This document shows positions 40,328 through 47,180 of a stretch of DNA of 47,180 bases, in pieces. The notes beneath the pieces are model-generated. The model saw only the letters and a list, made by a program, of their open reading frames with translations. It did no database searches and was not told the origin of the DNA. Each line of letters starts with the position of its first letter. Within the stretch, counting starts at the first letter, position 1. The translations under genes were made by a program, and so were the position numbers. The DNA comes from CAZVRZ01 sp964629965 (GTDB lineage: Bacteria > Chloroflexota > Anaerolineae > Anaerolineales > UBA4823), in assembly GCA_964629965.1 (NCBI GenBank), contig CAZVRZ010000022.1:1-47180 (forward strand). The letters are read 5' to 3'.

Positions 40328-41335
40328 GCAGCCTCAATCACCACCTGAATGCCATCCAGGTCAGAGTCAGTCCAACCAGTGCTGGTGTCAGGGTTTTCGT
40401 AGTAGTCGTCACCAACCACCCGAACGTACTGGTTGATTAGCGAAACCCCACTGCCTAAGAACACATACCCACCCGTCTTGATTCCGAGCTTGATCGTTTC
40501 TCCAGTCGGCTCAGTAGACCTGGCCCTCGCCTCCGTCCACACCCTGACGATCTCCCTGCCAGTACCGTCATAATCCTCTACGTGGTACTGGTCTTGCGTG
40601 CTGGCGGTATCTGTCTCAACGTAGGTTGTATCACCATCTGGCGGCATCTCGTCTACCAGTAAGTAGTTATCCACGCTGTTGCCATCCGAGCCAACCCAAT
40701 AGTTCCCGTCTCCGTTCGCATTCGGACGAAGTAACTGAATATGCCCATCACCGCACCAAGCGTTATCCACCGCTCCAGTTACTGTCGTTCGCTGCAAGAT
40801 CATCGATCCAGATGGTTGCATACGATCCGCCGGCGTAGTAGTGCAGGTTATCGAAGTTCACGTAATCCTCAGAGAACTGCGTGTCTCCTGCAAAGCTGCA
40901 GGCCGGCACAGTGTCCACTCTGCATTCAAGCACGCCACTTATGTTGTGAATCTTGTAGTGAACTTCAATCAAGTACCAGGTTTCAAGCTGCATCGGAACG
41001 GTGGAGTAAGCCACCAACGTACCAGTTCCAACGTACAACATCAAGTAACCTGTGGTGGGTAGGTAGCTCACTCGTGCTTGCACCACGTTCGCATAACGAA
41101 TGTCACACAGGTTCATCACTCCAGAATAATCCAACGTCGAGAGCCGCACCGCAAAGCGGATATAGATCTCCGTCTTGTAGCCCGGTAAGTTCTTGGTAGA
41201 CCATTGGTAAGCACCATACTTGTAGGAGTAATCACCAGAGCGAATGTAATCAGTAGCCACGTCTGCGCCGTTGTAGGCGTCCCAAAAGGACATATCCCCG
41301 GCCTCGGCGCCATCGGTCATTGAAAGTAGTCGCAT
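40324..41335 (-). CDS. LamG-like phage structural protein, frameshifted
   Basis: About 335 residues if two frames are joined. The first frame (from MRLLSMTDGAEAGDMSFWD) carries a concanavalin-type beta sandwich (GDYSYKYGAYQWSTKN, LETWYLIEVHYKIHN, TIWIDDLAANDSNW) and hits TAA at 40763. The second frame resumes the pattern with DNAWCGDGHIQLLRPNANGDG and ends at 40324. The ATG at 40821 lies within the overlap and has no ribosome-binding site, so one broken gene is more likely than two. Such proteins are common in tail regions of phages and may bind glycans (family knowledge). Whether the shift is an error, decay or programmed cannot be told. Confidence 0.7.
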
Positions 41336-41339
41336 AAGA

Positions 41340-41654
41340 TCATTGCTCCTTTTTGCTCAGTTCAAAAAAGAATTTGGTGTCAGCCGGCGCAGCCTGGCCG
41401 GCAGATCCTGTCACCAATTCGCCTTTTTCTTTGTTGGGGTCAGCGGCGCTGACCCTATCAGCGCTCCTCATATCAGTCAAGATCATAATAGCTTGATGTA
41501 AAGCTTCTTTCTTCTTGCTCGCTCGAATAGCAAAAGGATAGCGAGCGCCAAACACGTCATGCAGGTTGGCGTCAACAGCAATACGAGCAATCTCTCTTTG
41601 CACGCATTCGATAGCCAGCTTGAGAGCTTGTTTGTCGTTAAGCGGTCTGCCCAT
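41340..41654 (-). CDS. Small phage-module protein, C-terminal half partly hairpin-encoded
   Basis: 104 residues from MGRPLNDKQALKLAIE; AAGGAG stands 7 bases before this ATG, so the ATG 36 bases upstream is rejected. The N-terminal 65 residues are helical with basic patches (CVQREIARIAVDANLHDVFG, ASKKKEALHQAIMIL). The hairpin GGGTCAGCGGCGCTGACCC (41437-41455) then gives DRVSAADPNKEKGE. The ending KFFFELSKKEQ is charged. Function unknown. Confidence 0.65.
   Translation of the reverse strand: MGRPLNDKQALKLAIECVQREIARIAVDANLHDVFGARYPFAIRASKKKEALHQAIMILTDMRSADRVSAADPNKEKGELVTGSAGQAAPADTKFFFELSKKEQ
41437..41455. repeat. GGGTCAGC-type hairpin inside a phage-module gene
   Basis: GGGTCAGCGGCGCTGACCC: 8-bp stem, 3-base loop. 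Identical copies lie at 42173-42191 (in a gene) and 44975-44993 (between genes). Confidence 0.93.
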
Positions 41655-41667
41655 CTTTCGCTCCTTC

Positions 41668-42153
41668 TTACCATCTCGAAACCACCACACATACTGTCAG
41701 ATCTGCCCCAGGTGTATCGCTCCCGCACTGGTCAACGTCAAAGGTCAAATACTCGCCGTCTGCCCAGGCGGTCACATCAATCAAAAGCGTCTCTCCGGTG
41801 TTCGCCCCATCGGCGATCACCGGCCGATGAGACTGGGTAGTGAAGATCGTTGTACCGTTCTTGTTCACGTCCACGATCAAGTCTGCGCCGGCCGGCGCAG
41901 TGTTCACCATCACCGCCACTTTCTCAATGATCAAGATCACGCCGGTCTCGTTCGGTAGCCTCAGCGGCTGCGCTCCTGTCGTCGCTGCGCCGCTCAAGGT
42001 CATCAAGCCCATGCGCTTGTAAACCCCCGCGCCAGAAACGAAAGAAATCTCCAGCCGGCCGGAGGTATCCGTCTTCAGGGTATGACCTGCGCCGTCTACG
42101 CCGGAGACAAGGCGCATATCATCCAAGAGATTAGGACCGTAAGGCTTCCTCAT
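41668..42153 (-). CDS. Phage tail-type protein sharing an N-terminal module with the tail fibre
   Basis: 161 residues. Residues 1-38 (YGPNLLDDMRLVSGVDGAGH, then LKTDTSGRLEISF) match the start of the tail fibre (YGPDLRSDSRLITGIDLNGAGH is its counterpart, cited by YGPDL and GAGHALRTDTDGRLEV). The rest is beta-rich with ILIIEKVAVMVNTAPAGADLIVDV, cited by its core KVAVMVNTAPAG, and TGETLLIDVTAWADG, as in small head-fibre or baseplate decorations. The start overlaps the upstream gene by 4 bases. It is probably a virion surface part anchored like the fibre (inference). Confidence 0.65.
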   Translation of the reverse strand: MRKPYGPNLLDDMRLVSGVDGAGHTLKTDTSGRLEISFVSGAGVYKRMGLMTLSGAATTGAQPLRLPNETGVILIIEKVAVMVNTAPAGADLIVDVNKNGTTIFTTQSHRPVIADGANTGETLLIDVTAWADGEYLTFDVDQCGSDTPGADLTVCVVVSRW

Positions 42154-42392
42154 GGCGCCGTACCCGGCGCAGGGGTCAGCGGCGCTGACCCAGGGTCTCC
42201 GACCTGCCCTAATTCCTCACGGAGAACGGCTAACGCCGTCTCTGCTCTGCGCAGCGCAACCATGGCGCGCTCGCGGATGCCTTCATCCTTCAGGCGCTCG
42301 GCGATCTTCAGATCCACCTGGGCGCCAAAAGCTTCGCTCTCCCACCAGCGTACCCGCTGCTGAAGAATAAACTCCTGTTCGCTTTTGTCCAT
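42150..42392 (-). CDS. Small helical phage-module protein with hairpin-encoded C-terminus
   Basis: 80 residues. The first 60 are charged helices (QQRVRWWESEAFGAQVDLK, RRAETALAVLREEL) that may form a coiled coil. The last 16 residues (DPGSAPLTPAPGTAP) are encoded by GGGTCAGCGGCGCTGACCC (42173-42191) and GCGCCGTACCCGGCGC (42155-42170). The stop overlaps the next start. No family recognised. Confidence 0.6.
   Translation of the reverse strand: MDKSEQEFILQQRVRWWESEAFGAQVDLKIAERLKDEGIRERAMVALRRAETALAVLREELGQVGDPGSAPLTPAPGTAP
42155..42191. repeat. GTAC-loop and GGGTCAGC-type hairpins side by side
   Basis: GCGCCGTACCCGGCGC (42155-42170, a further covarying stem) and GGGTCAGCGGCGCTGACCC (42173-42191), at the 3' end of the 80-residue gene. 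Confidence 0.92.
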
Positions 42393-42393
42393 A

Positions 42394-42648
42394 TCAATTC
42401 ACCTCGATCTCTTCTTCTGCTGCTTGCAAGGCCGCCAGTCTAGCCTGCTCCGCAGCCTGGCTGGCCTCCCAGGCTTTCACCCCATTCTTGACGAACTGCA
42501 CCACCACTTGCTTTGCAAACTGCGCCGGCGTTTCCGGGTTCGGGGTAACGCCATCTTCCAGATATTCATTGTAGCCAAACTGCCCACACAAGCCGTTAAC
42601 GACTCTGTTGACCACCGCATTCGGAATGTTGATAATAATCTGTGCCAT
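42394..42648 (-). CDS. Small phage-module protein
   Basis: 84 residues, with AGGAGA 6 bases before the ATG. IIINIPNAVVNRVVNGLCG at the start is followed by NPETPAQFAKQVVVQFVKNG and an Ala/Glu-rich helix (ASQAAEQARLAALQAAEEE). Short proteins of this type lie next to tail fibres in many phages, but I cannot name the function. It starts 10 bases after the tail-fibre stop. Confidence 0.65.
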   Translation of the reverse strand: MAQIIINIPNAVVNRVVNGLCGQFGYNEYLEDGVTPNPETPAQFAKQVVVQFVKNGVKAWEASQAAEQARLAALQAAEEEIEVN

Positions 42649-42658
42649 AGTTTTTCTC

Positions 42659-44197
42659 CTAAGCTAACGTAATCGTTCCTGATCGTACTGTCCCATCACT
42701 ACCCTTCAGCTTGAAGGTCAGCGTAGTATTGTTCGTTGCCTCGATCACCACATCCCCATTGTCTGCTGGAGTAACCGAAGCCCCAGGCGTAAAGCCAAAT
42801 GTCCCATTCACATCCAACTTGTAATCCGGCGCACTCTCACCAATACCCATATTGCCGGCGTTGTCAATCCGCATAACTTCGCTTCGCGTAGTGCTTCCAA
42901 TTGGTGTAGTTTCAAAAGAAATATAAGTCCCATTAGCAACTGACGACCATGTCTGCGCCGCCACAATAAGAATGGCTCCTTTACTTCCTGTGGTAAATGC
43001 ACTCCCATCAAACCCTCTTCCGAATAACCCCGTTAAATAATCTCCGCTCTGTGGAGCGGCGGGAGATGCAATTGAGCCTCTGGCCCTTCTTCCCACCATT
43101 CCTGCTGGATAATTAGCGTTACTATATGCGTCCAAATAGGTCGGGACTTCATCTTGTCTAACAACATGAAGCGGAGCTACTGGATTTGATGTTCCAGAGC
43201 CTATCCAGCCATCTTTATTGACACTTGATAGCACGCTCCCCGCAGCATTCCGCCATTCGGTGATGTTCGCACTCTGACTGGTCGCTCCCTGGAAGATGCT
43301 CTGAATAGTCGCGGCCACACTGCCCTTGACGTGGAACAGCGCCCCAGGCACAGTCACACCAATGCCAACATAGCCCGCATTCGTGATCCGCATGGCCTCA
43401 GTCAGCGTAGTAGAACCGTTCGGCGTAATGCGGATTGTTACATGCGTTCCGTTCGCCGTTGCGTTCCAGTTCTCACTGGCATACCCCGTAAGCGCCGCCT
43501 TGGTGCCAGTGTACGCAGATCCGTGATAACCACGGAACGAGATCATCCCAAGACCCTGGTTGAGCGTTACCGCCGTCTCAGCGCCAATCGTACCCCCCGC
43601 CTACTGTAACCCAAACTGCGGCGGGCTGTCAGTGTCCGTAACCGACGTACCACTAAAAGACGACTCGCCTGCTCCGGCACCCTGTACAAAGATCATCTTG
43701 CTAGACGGCGCAACCCCAATGCCCAGGCCGGTGAGCTGCAGGTAGCCAGTAGTCGGCGCGCTCGCCAGGATGCTCGCAGCAGCCCCAGGATTGCTGCTGC
43801 TCGTAATCGCATGACTGTGGTTAGTCACAGAAACGTTATTAATAGAAGAAACACTGAGCGTGTCAGCCCCAATACCATAACCCGCCAGCGTGGTCGGGGT
43901 ACTGGTGATCTCACTCCAGGGGTGGGTGTGCGCGCTCGGGGCGTAAGTCGCTGGCGGGTCGGTGATGTCTGCCCACACATGCGTATGGGCAGACGCAGCC
44001 AGGTCGGCGGCGTGCAATCCGTCCACCGTGTCAGCGTCAAAGCCGCTGCCCGGCCCGCCGCCTCCCGCAATGGCCACTTCCAGGCGGCCATCGGTGTCGG
44101 TGCGAAGAGCATGCCCCGCCCCGTTAAGATCAATGCCGGTTATCAACCGGCTATCTGAACGCAGATCAGGACCGTAGCGGTAATCCGCAGGCTTCAC
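42659..44197 (-). CDS. Phage tail fibre, interrupted by an in-frame amber codon
   Basis: 512 residues if the TAG at 43601-43603 is read through. Frame and sequence continue across it (TDTDSPPQFGLQ, stop, AGGTIGAETAVTLNQGLGM). Residues 1-40 form the anchor shared with the 161-residue protein. Then comes a shaft with SAHTHVWADITDPPATYAPSAHTHPWSEI-type HTH repeats (cores SAHTHVWADITD and SAHTHPWSEI), typical of metal-binding phage fibres, followed by beta repeats (TNAGYVGIGV, DNAGNMGIGES) and a C-terminal end LTFKLKGSDGTVRSGTITLA. The normal stop of the gene is also TAG. The start overlaps the upstream gene by 4 bases. If the amber codon stops translation, a 198-residue short form is made. Confidence 0.75.
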
Positions 44198-44955
44198 ACA
44201 GACTCCCCGCTCAGCAGGCGCCGCTGTCGCTTACGCTCCGCTTCGCCCCAGGGCGGGCGTTGTACCCGGCGCTGCTTCAGCAGCTCCAGCTCGCTGTCAA
44301 ATTCTTTCATCAGCCGGTCGGCTGTCTCAGCCAAGACACCCACATGGTAAATGTTCGTCGGAATCCAGATGTTGTTCACCAATGCTCCCGACCGGGCTTC
44401 CATGCTCAGGTAGCATTCCTGGGCGCGCAGCGCATACGCTGCAGCGCCCAGCTTCACAATGTGAAGATGGTTGTTCGGAACGGTCGTAAACTCCCATAAA
44501 ACCGTTGATTTTGTGGGATCAATCGCCATCCCTTCAATCCCATGCAAAGATACCCCATGGTAAAGAACGTAGTCATCCTCCGCCGGCAGCACGTCCCCCT
44601 CCACCATCACGTCCACCGTCAAGATGCTGGTAGCCGTGATACCCGTACCAGAACCTTCCACGTAAGTCCAAAAGTCAATGATCTTGTTCTCACCAACCGT
44701 TGTCGGCACCGTGCTCTCAGCCGGCCAGTGAATGTAAACCAGCTCTTCAATCTGCGGATGGTTGCTCAGGTTCAGCTTGAAACGCCCTGCAGCGTTAAAC
44801 TGATCGATGCCCACCACCAACCGCTCATAGACCTGCCCATAACGAGCCAGCGCCAGCGAAACACATTCATAGAGCTGAGCATCCGTCCATTCGTCTTCAT
44901 CAAAATCACCTACCAAAACCCGCACAGAGTCTAAGAAGTTACTGTAAGTAGTCAA
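44194..44955 (-). CDS. Phage head-tail connector/adaptor-like protein
   Basis: 253 residues. The N-terminal helical part (NFLDSVRVLVGDFDEDEWTD, AQLYECVSLALARYGQVYE) resembles gp6-like connector proteins. A beta-rich middle (EELVYIHWPAES, IIDFWTYVEGSG) and a helical, basic C-terminus (ELLKQRRVQRPPWGEAERKR) follow. Its position after the portal and before the fibre fits. The gap to the portal gene is 468 bases, where a protease and capsid would be expected. The assignment is by partial resemblance and gene order. Confidence 0.55.
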   Translation of the reverse strand: MTTYSNFLDSVRVLVGDFDEDEWTDAQLYECVSLALARYGQVYERLVVGIDQFNAAGRFKLNLSNHPQIEELVYIHWPAESTVPTTVGENKIIDFWTYVEGSGTGITATSILTVDVMVEGDVLPAEDDYVLYHGVSLHGIEGMAIDPTKSTVLWEFTTVPNNHLHIVKLGAAAYALRAQECYLSMEARSGALVNNIWIPTNIYHVGVLAETADRLMKEFDSELELLKQRRVQRPPWGEAERKRQRRLLSGESV

Positions 44956-45423
44956 TGTTTACCTCCAATTGTTGGGGTCAGCGGCGCTGACCCGATTATT
45001 GGTGACAAGAAACGCCAGCCAGGCGCAGATCTATGACACCAAAACCAGGGGAAAGTTTTTGAAAGAACATCCAAGCGGCGATCTTTGACGCAGAAATATG
45101 GTACCTTGGTGCAGCCTCGCTGCCCGGCGATTACGCCGGCGCAGCTCGCTACGCGGCAGTTGTACCCAACTGCCGCGGCACTGGCGGGAAGACCACCCCG
45201 CTGTACCCAGCGGAAGCCTCTGGCGGCGCGGGCGACGAACTGCGTCGCACTAGCCACGCGGCGGCTGCGGGCGCTGTACTCAGCGCAGGCGCGCTTAGCG
45301 GCTGACCGCCCTTCGGGCGGAGCGCTGCGCGCGTGTAGCCGCAAGGTATTGGTGACAAACCAACCAGGCTGCCGGCAGAGAGTTGTACCCAACTCAGACA
45401 TCATTCCAAGAGTTGTACTCAAC
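44956..45423. repeat. Hairpin-rich gap where capsid genes would be expected
   Basis: No believable gene. Contains GGGTCAGCGGCGCTGACCC (44975-44993), a 24-base hairpin with 10-bp stem GCGGCAGTTG and loop TACC (45153-45176), CCGCTGTACCCAGCGG (45198-45213), GCGCTGTACTCAGCGC (45271-45286), GAGTTGTACCCAACTC (45380-45395), and the start of GAGTTGTACTCAACTC (45410-45425). A word ATTGGTGACAA occurs twice (about 44996 and 45348). Confidence 0.8.
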
Positions 45424-46848
45424 TCATTTATCCTCTTCTTCTTCATCCCCTTGGGATGAAGAAGGGGGAGAGTCATTCGTGAGCGGCGTATTCGTGAGCG
45501 GATTAGGATTCTCCTTCACCTGGGTCAGTATCTGCTCCAGGGTCTCATCATTCTGTGGCTCACCAGCAAAGCGCAGGATCATGCGCAGAATGATCTTTAG
45601 GAACAATTCGCTTTGCCCAGGGAGCTGCTGGTTCATCATCGTCATGGCCGTTGCCATTTCTCTGGCTGCTCTGGCTAAGCTCTCGTTATCCCACCGGCTG
45701 ATCTCAGGGATCACCGCGTTGAAGAGCTTGTCGTAATCGGTCGTCGGCAGTGGGCGCACGCGCCCAAGCTGCCGCGCTCGATCATAAGCATGGTAGAGCA
45801 GATCATTCAAGATGAATATGAAGTACTGCTGTCTTCGCAGCAGGTGCCGCTCCGTGGGTCCTTGCATGGCTGTCGCCGTGGCAAGGTTGGCGTCTCCCGC
45901 TTCCCCCCGCCAGTGCGGGGGATAGCCGGAGCCGGCATCGATCATCTGGCGAACGCTCTGCATGTCGTAGCGGGCATCCATCCCTTTCAGGTCTGGATTC
46001 ACCGCCTGCCACGTTTCGCTCTCGTCCTTGATCACCACGCTCCCCGCCTCCGGCGGGTTGCGATACTGCTCGCGCTTCGCTGCGACCAGGTTGGAAGGGA
46101 CGCTCACGATCCACAGAAAGGAACGAACCGCCCAATGCAGGCGCACCCGGTCTTCTAGCATCCGGCTGTATCTCTGTAACCAAGGAAGCATCGTGGTTAA
46201 ATCGCTCTCTCCCAGGAGGGCGCCTGCGGGGCGGTTCACTGCGTAGTGCATCATAATCGCATCCGCGCCTTCGGCATCTGGATGCAGCGGAGCGAGCCAG
46301 CGGCGATCCTCGCCGCTGTTCTGTTTTTCGTAATAGACCAGTTCCTTCTCCCAATCGTCCGGAGCTGCTTCGATCTTGGTGATCCGATCCTTCGTCACCA
46401 ATCGTAAATAGCTCATGCCATCGACTTGATTGCGGAACAAGACCAGGAACAGATCGCCAGAGCGTGCCAGTTCATCGGAGAGTGACTCCAGGCGCAGATC
46501 CATTCTGTTCTCCGCATGGTTCCAGAAGGTGTAAATGAACTTCGCCAGGCTGCGGTTCGGCGAGCCGATCCGCAGGTTATCACCCACCGTGTAATCCGTG
46601 GTGATGGCGATAATCCGCCACGCAATCGGGTTCTTCCTCCAAGCTGTGAGCGCATCCTCGTAAAGCTCCTGCAGCTTGCCCTGGTCGTACTCGTGCGGCC
46701 GGTTGGTGAGTGAGCCCCATCCCTGGCTGTCGTCAATGCGGACGGTGACAGCGGTGGTCTGGACAGGCCGGGAACCGGATGGACGGCGGGTGCCTTGTCG
46801 CCAGCGCTGCCACAGCTCTCCAAGTATATTTTTTCTTTCGTTCAACAT
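45424..46848 (-). CDS. Phage portal protein
   Basis: 474 residues from MLNERKNILGEL; AGGAGA stands 4-5 bases before this ATG, so the ATG 33 bases upstream is rejected. It shows the portal features KNPIAWRIIAITTDYTVGDN, WNHAENRMDLRLESLSDEL, GDLFLVLFRNQVDGMSYLR and a clip/wing part with MHYAVNRPAGALLGESDLT, then IDAGSGYPPHWRGEAGDANLA. The portal forms the ring through which DNA enters the head. The C-terminus (NPLTNTPLTNDSPP, EEEEDK) contains a 15-bp tandem repeat (45476-45503, ATTCGTGAGCGG words), and the stop codon overlaps a GTAC hairpin. A promoter lies upstream. Confidence 0.85.
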   Translation of the reverse strand: MLNERKNILGELWQRWRQGTRRPSGSRPVQTTAVTVRIDDSQGWGSLTNRPHEYDQGKLQELYEDALTAWRKNPIAWRIIAITTDYTVGDNLRIGSPNRSLAKFIYTFWNHAENRMDLRLESLSDELARSGDLFLVLFRNQVDGMSYLRLVTKDRITKIEAAPDDWEKELVYYEKQNSGEDRRWLAPLHPDAEGADAIMMHYAVNRPAGALLGESDLTTMLPWLQRYSRMLEDRVRLHWAVRSFLWIVSVPSNLVAAKREQYRNPPEAGSVVIKDESETWQAVNPDLKGMDARYDMQSVRQMIDAGSGYPPHWRGEAGDANLATATAMQGPTERHLLRRQQYFIFILNDLLYHAYDRARQLGRVRPLPTTDYDKLFNAVIPEISRWDNESLARAAREMATAMTMMNQQLPGQSELFLKIILRMILRFAGEPQNDETLEQILTQVKENPNPLTNTPLTNDSPPSSSQGDEEEEDK

Positions 46849-46873
46849 CCTGTCTCCTGTGCATTTAACGCGA

Positions 46874-46903
46874 ACCGGCATGGCGCTCGTCTGCCATGCC
46901 GGT
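46874..46903 (-). promoter_or_regulatory. Leader hairpin of the portal operon
   Basis: ACCGGCATGGC / GCCATGCCGGT, 11 bp perfect, loop of 8, between the promoter and the start codon of the portal gene. It could be an attenuator or a stabilising 5' structure. Confidence 0.5.
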
Positions 46904-46932
46904 GTATTAGATCATATGTTCTATTTGAATAC

Positions 46933-46961
46933 ATTATACAACAAGATTCCCGGTTACACAA
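46933..46961 (-). promoter_or_regulatory. Sigma-70-type promoter for the phage operon
   Basis: On the minus strand TTGTGT (46961-46956), 17 bases, TATAAT (46938-46933). It lies 85 bases before the portal start, in an A/T-rich stretch. Confidence 0.55.
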
Positions 46962-46993
46962 TATCAATTTGAATATTTTAAGATTCGAGTTTC

Positions 46994-47180
46994 CTATATC
47001 GTGAGAATAGGGGACGGTGGCGGTACTGCAGTACCGCCACCGTCCCCCAAACCCTCACTTTTAATGATTTCATCTGCCAACCAGGGCGAGATGCTGGCAT
47101 TACAGAACAATGCAATCGCACCGCGGAGATTTCGAAGCAGAAGAGCCAAGGCGTGAGCACACACCTCCTCCCAAAGCGGG
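46994..47180 (-). CDS. Possible C-terminal end of an upstream gene, partial
   Basis: An open frame enters from the window edge: WEEVCAHALALLLRNLRGAI, FCNASISPWLADEIIKSEGL, then DGGGTAVPPPSP and ILTI before TAG at 46994. The first 45 residues look like real helical protein. The end is encoded by the 38-bp palindrome at 47010-47047. Too little is present to assign a family. It may instead be non-coding. Confidence 0.3.
   Translation of the reverse strand, partial: PLWEEVCAHALALLLRNLRGAIALFCNASISPWLADEIIKSEGLGDGGGTAVPPPSPILTI
47010..47047. terminator. 38-bp perfect palindrome
   Basis: The left arm is GGGGACGGTGGCGGTACTG and the right arm its exact complement, with no loop. It contains two GTAC words. 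It could terminate transcription entering from the right before the phage operon promoter, or be a larger hairpin element. Confidence 0.6.

Noticed and set aside
43601..43603. TAG reassigned to an amino acid in the phage
   Set aside because: The same gene and the lyxose isomerase gene end in TAG, and other phage-module genes are intact with TGA stops, so reassignment is not needed.
3785..45425. Hairpins as ordinary transcription terminators
   Set aside because: Many lie inside open frames, have short stems and lack T-runs; real terminators in the window (6013, 17301, 35130) look different.
3785..45425. Hairpins as known REP, HIP1 or Rickettsia palindromic elements
   Set aside because: REP and Rickettsia elements are longer with fixed sequence, and HIP1 is GCGATCGC. 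Here the loop is fixed and the stem varies.
44952..45476. Minus-strand 174-codon ORF in the hairpin-rich gap
   Set aside because: Its sequence is mostly translated hairpins and low-complexity Arg/Ala/Ser, with no homologous look and no ribosome-binding site.

Overview
The window looks like a contig from an uncultured Chloroflexota bacterium, probably Anaerolineae. This is inferred from gene content, not from a marker gene. The clues are very long secreted proteins built from FN3, Ig-like, beta-helix, cohesin and dockerin modules that end in a short Pro/Arg tail, a BTAD/AfsR-type ATPase regulator with TPRs, and GH2/GH32 sugar hydrolases. A 10-N gap at 2432-2441 shows that it is a scaffold. No rRNA, tRNA or CRISPR array was recognised.

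Layout. 1-3.8 kb: a mobile-element graveyard. A tyrosine recombinase is split by a decayed IS1182-type element, which is itself split by an intact IS481-type element. An IS91-type transposase pseudogene follows. 3.9-11.3 kb (+): an S74-chaperone surface protein, a small exported protein, and a 1698-residue propeller/cohesin/dockerin protein carrying a near-perfect 1662-bp internal duplication. 11.4-17.3 kb (-): a small protein, an AfsR-like regulator, a methyltransferase and an APH-fold kinase. 17.4-19.0 kb (-): two tandem paralogous secreted proteins with duplicated leaders. 19.2-21.4 kb (-): a GNAT acetyltransferase and a frameshifted methyltransferase. 21.4-24.9 kb (+): D-lyxose isomerase, a luciferase-like oxidoreductase and a membrane diguanylate cyclase. 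24.9-35.1 kb (+): two giant paralogous secreted beta-helix/Ig-like proteins. 35.2-40.0 kb (-): a beta-mannosidase-like GH2 (frameshifted) and a GH32 beta-fructosidase. 40.1-47.2 kb (-): a compact phage structural operon (portal, connector-like, tail fibre with an internal amber codon, small tail proteins, LamG-like protein) with no capsid gene in sight.

The outstanding feature is a dense population of very short hairpin elements. The main family has a constant TACT/TACC tetraloop (AGTA/GGTA on the other strand) closed by G-C. It is flanked by stems whose sequence varies but which stay complementary: GAGTTG/CAACTC, GCGCTG/CAGCGC, CCGCTG/CAGCGG, GAGCTG/CAGCTC, CCGCCG/CGGCGG, GCGCCG/CGGCGC. More than 35 copies lie both between genes and inside genes in frame. 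Inside genes they often form tandem arrays with periods of 12, 15, 18 or 21 bp. They nest inside each other and they extend protein ends. Several other hairpin families behave the same way. The two giant paralogues act as a natural before/after comparison of insertion. The elements are missing from the insertion sequences, from the whole 3.96-11.27 kb block and from some single genes. They resemble in principle the in-frame palindromic elements of Rickettsia, but with different sequences and much shorter units. I know of no described family that matches them.
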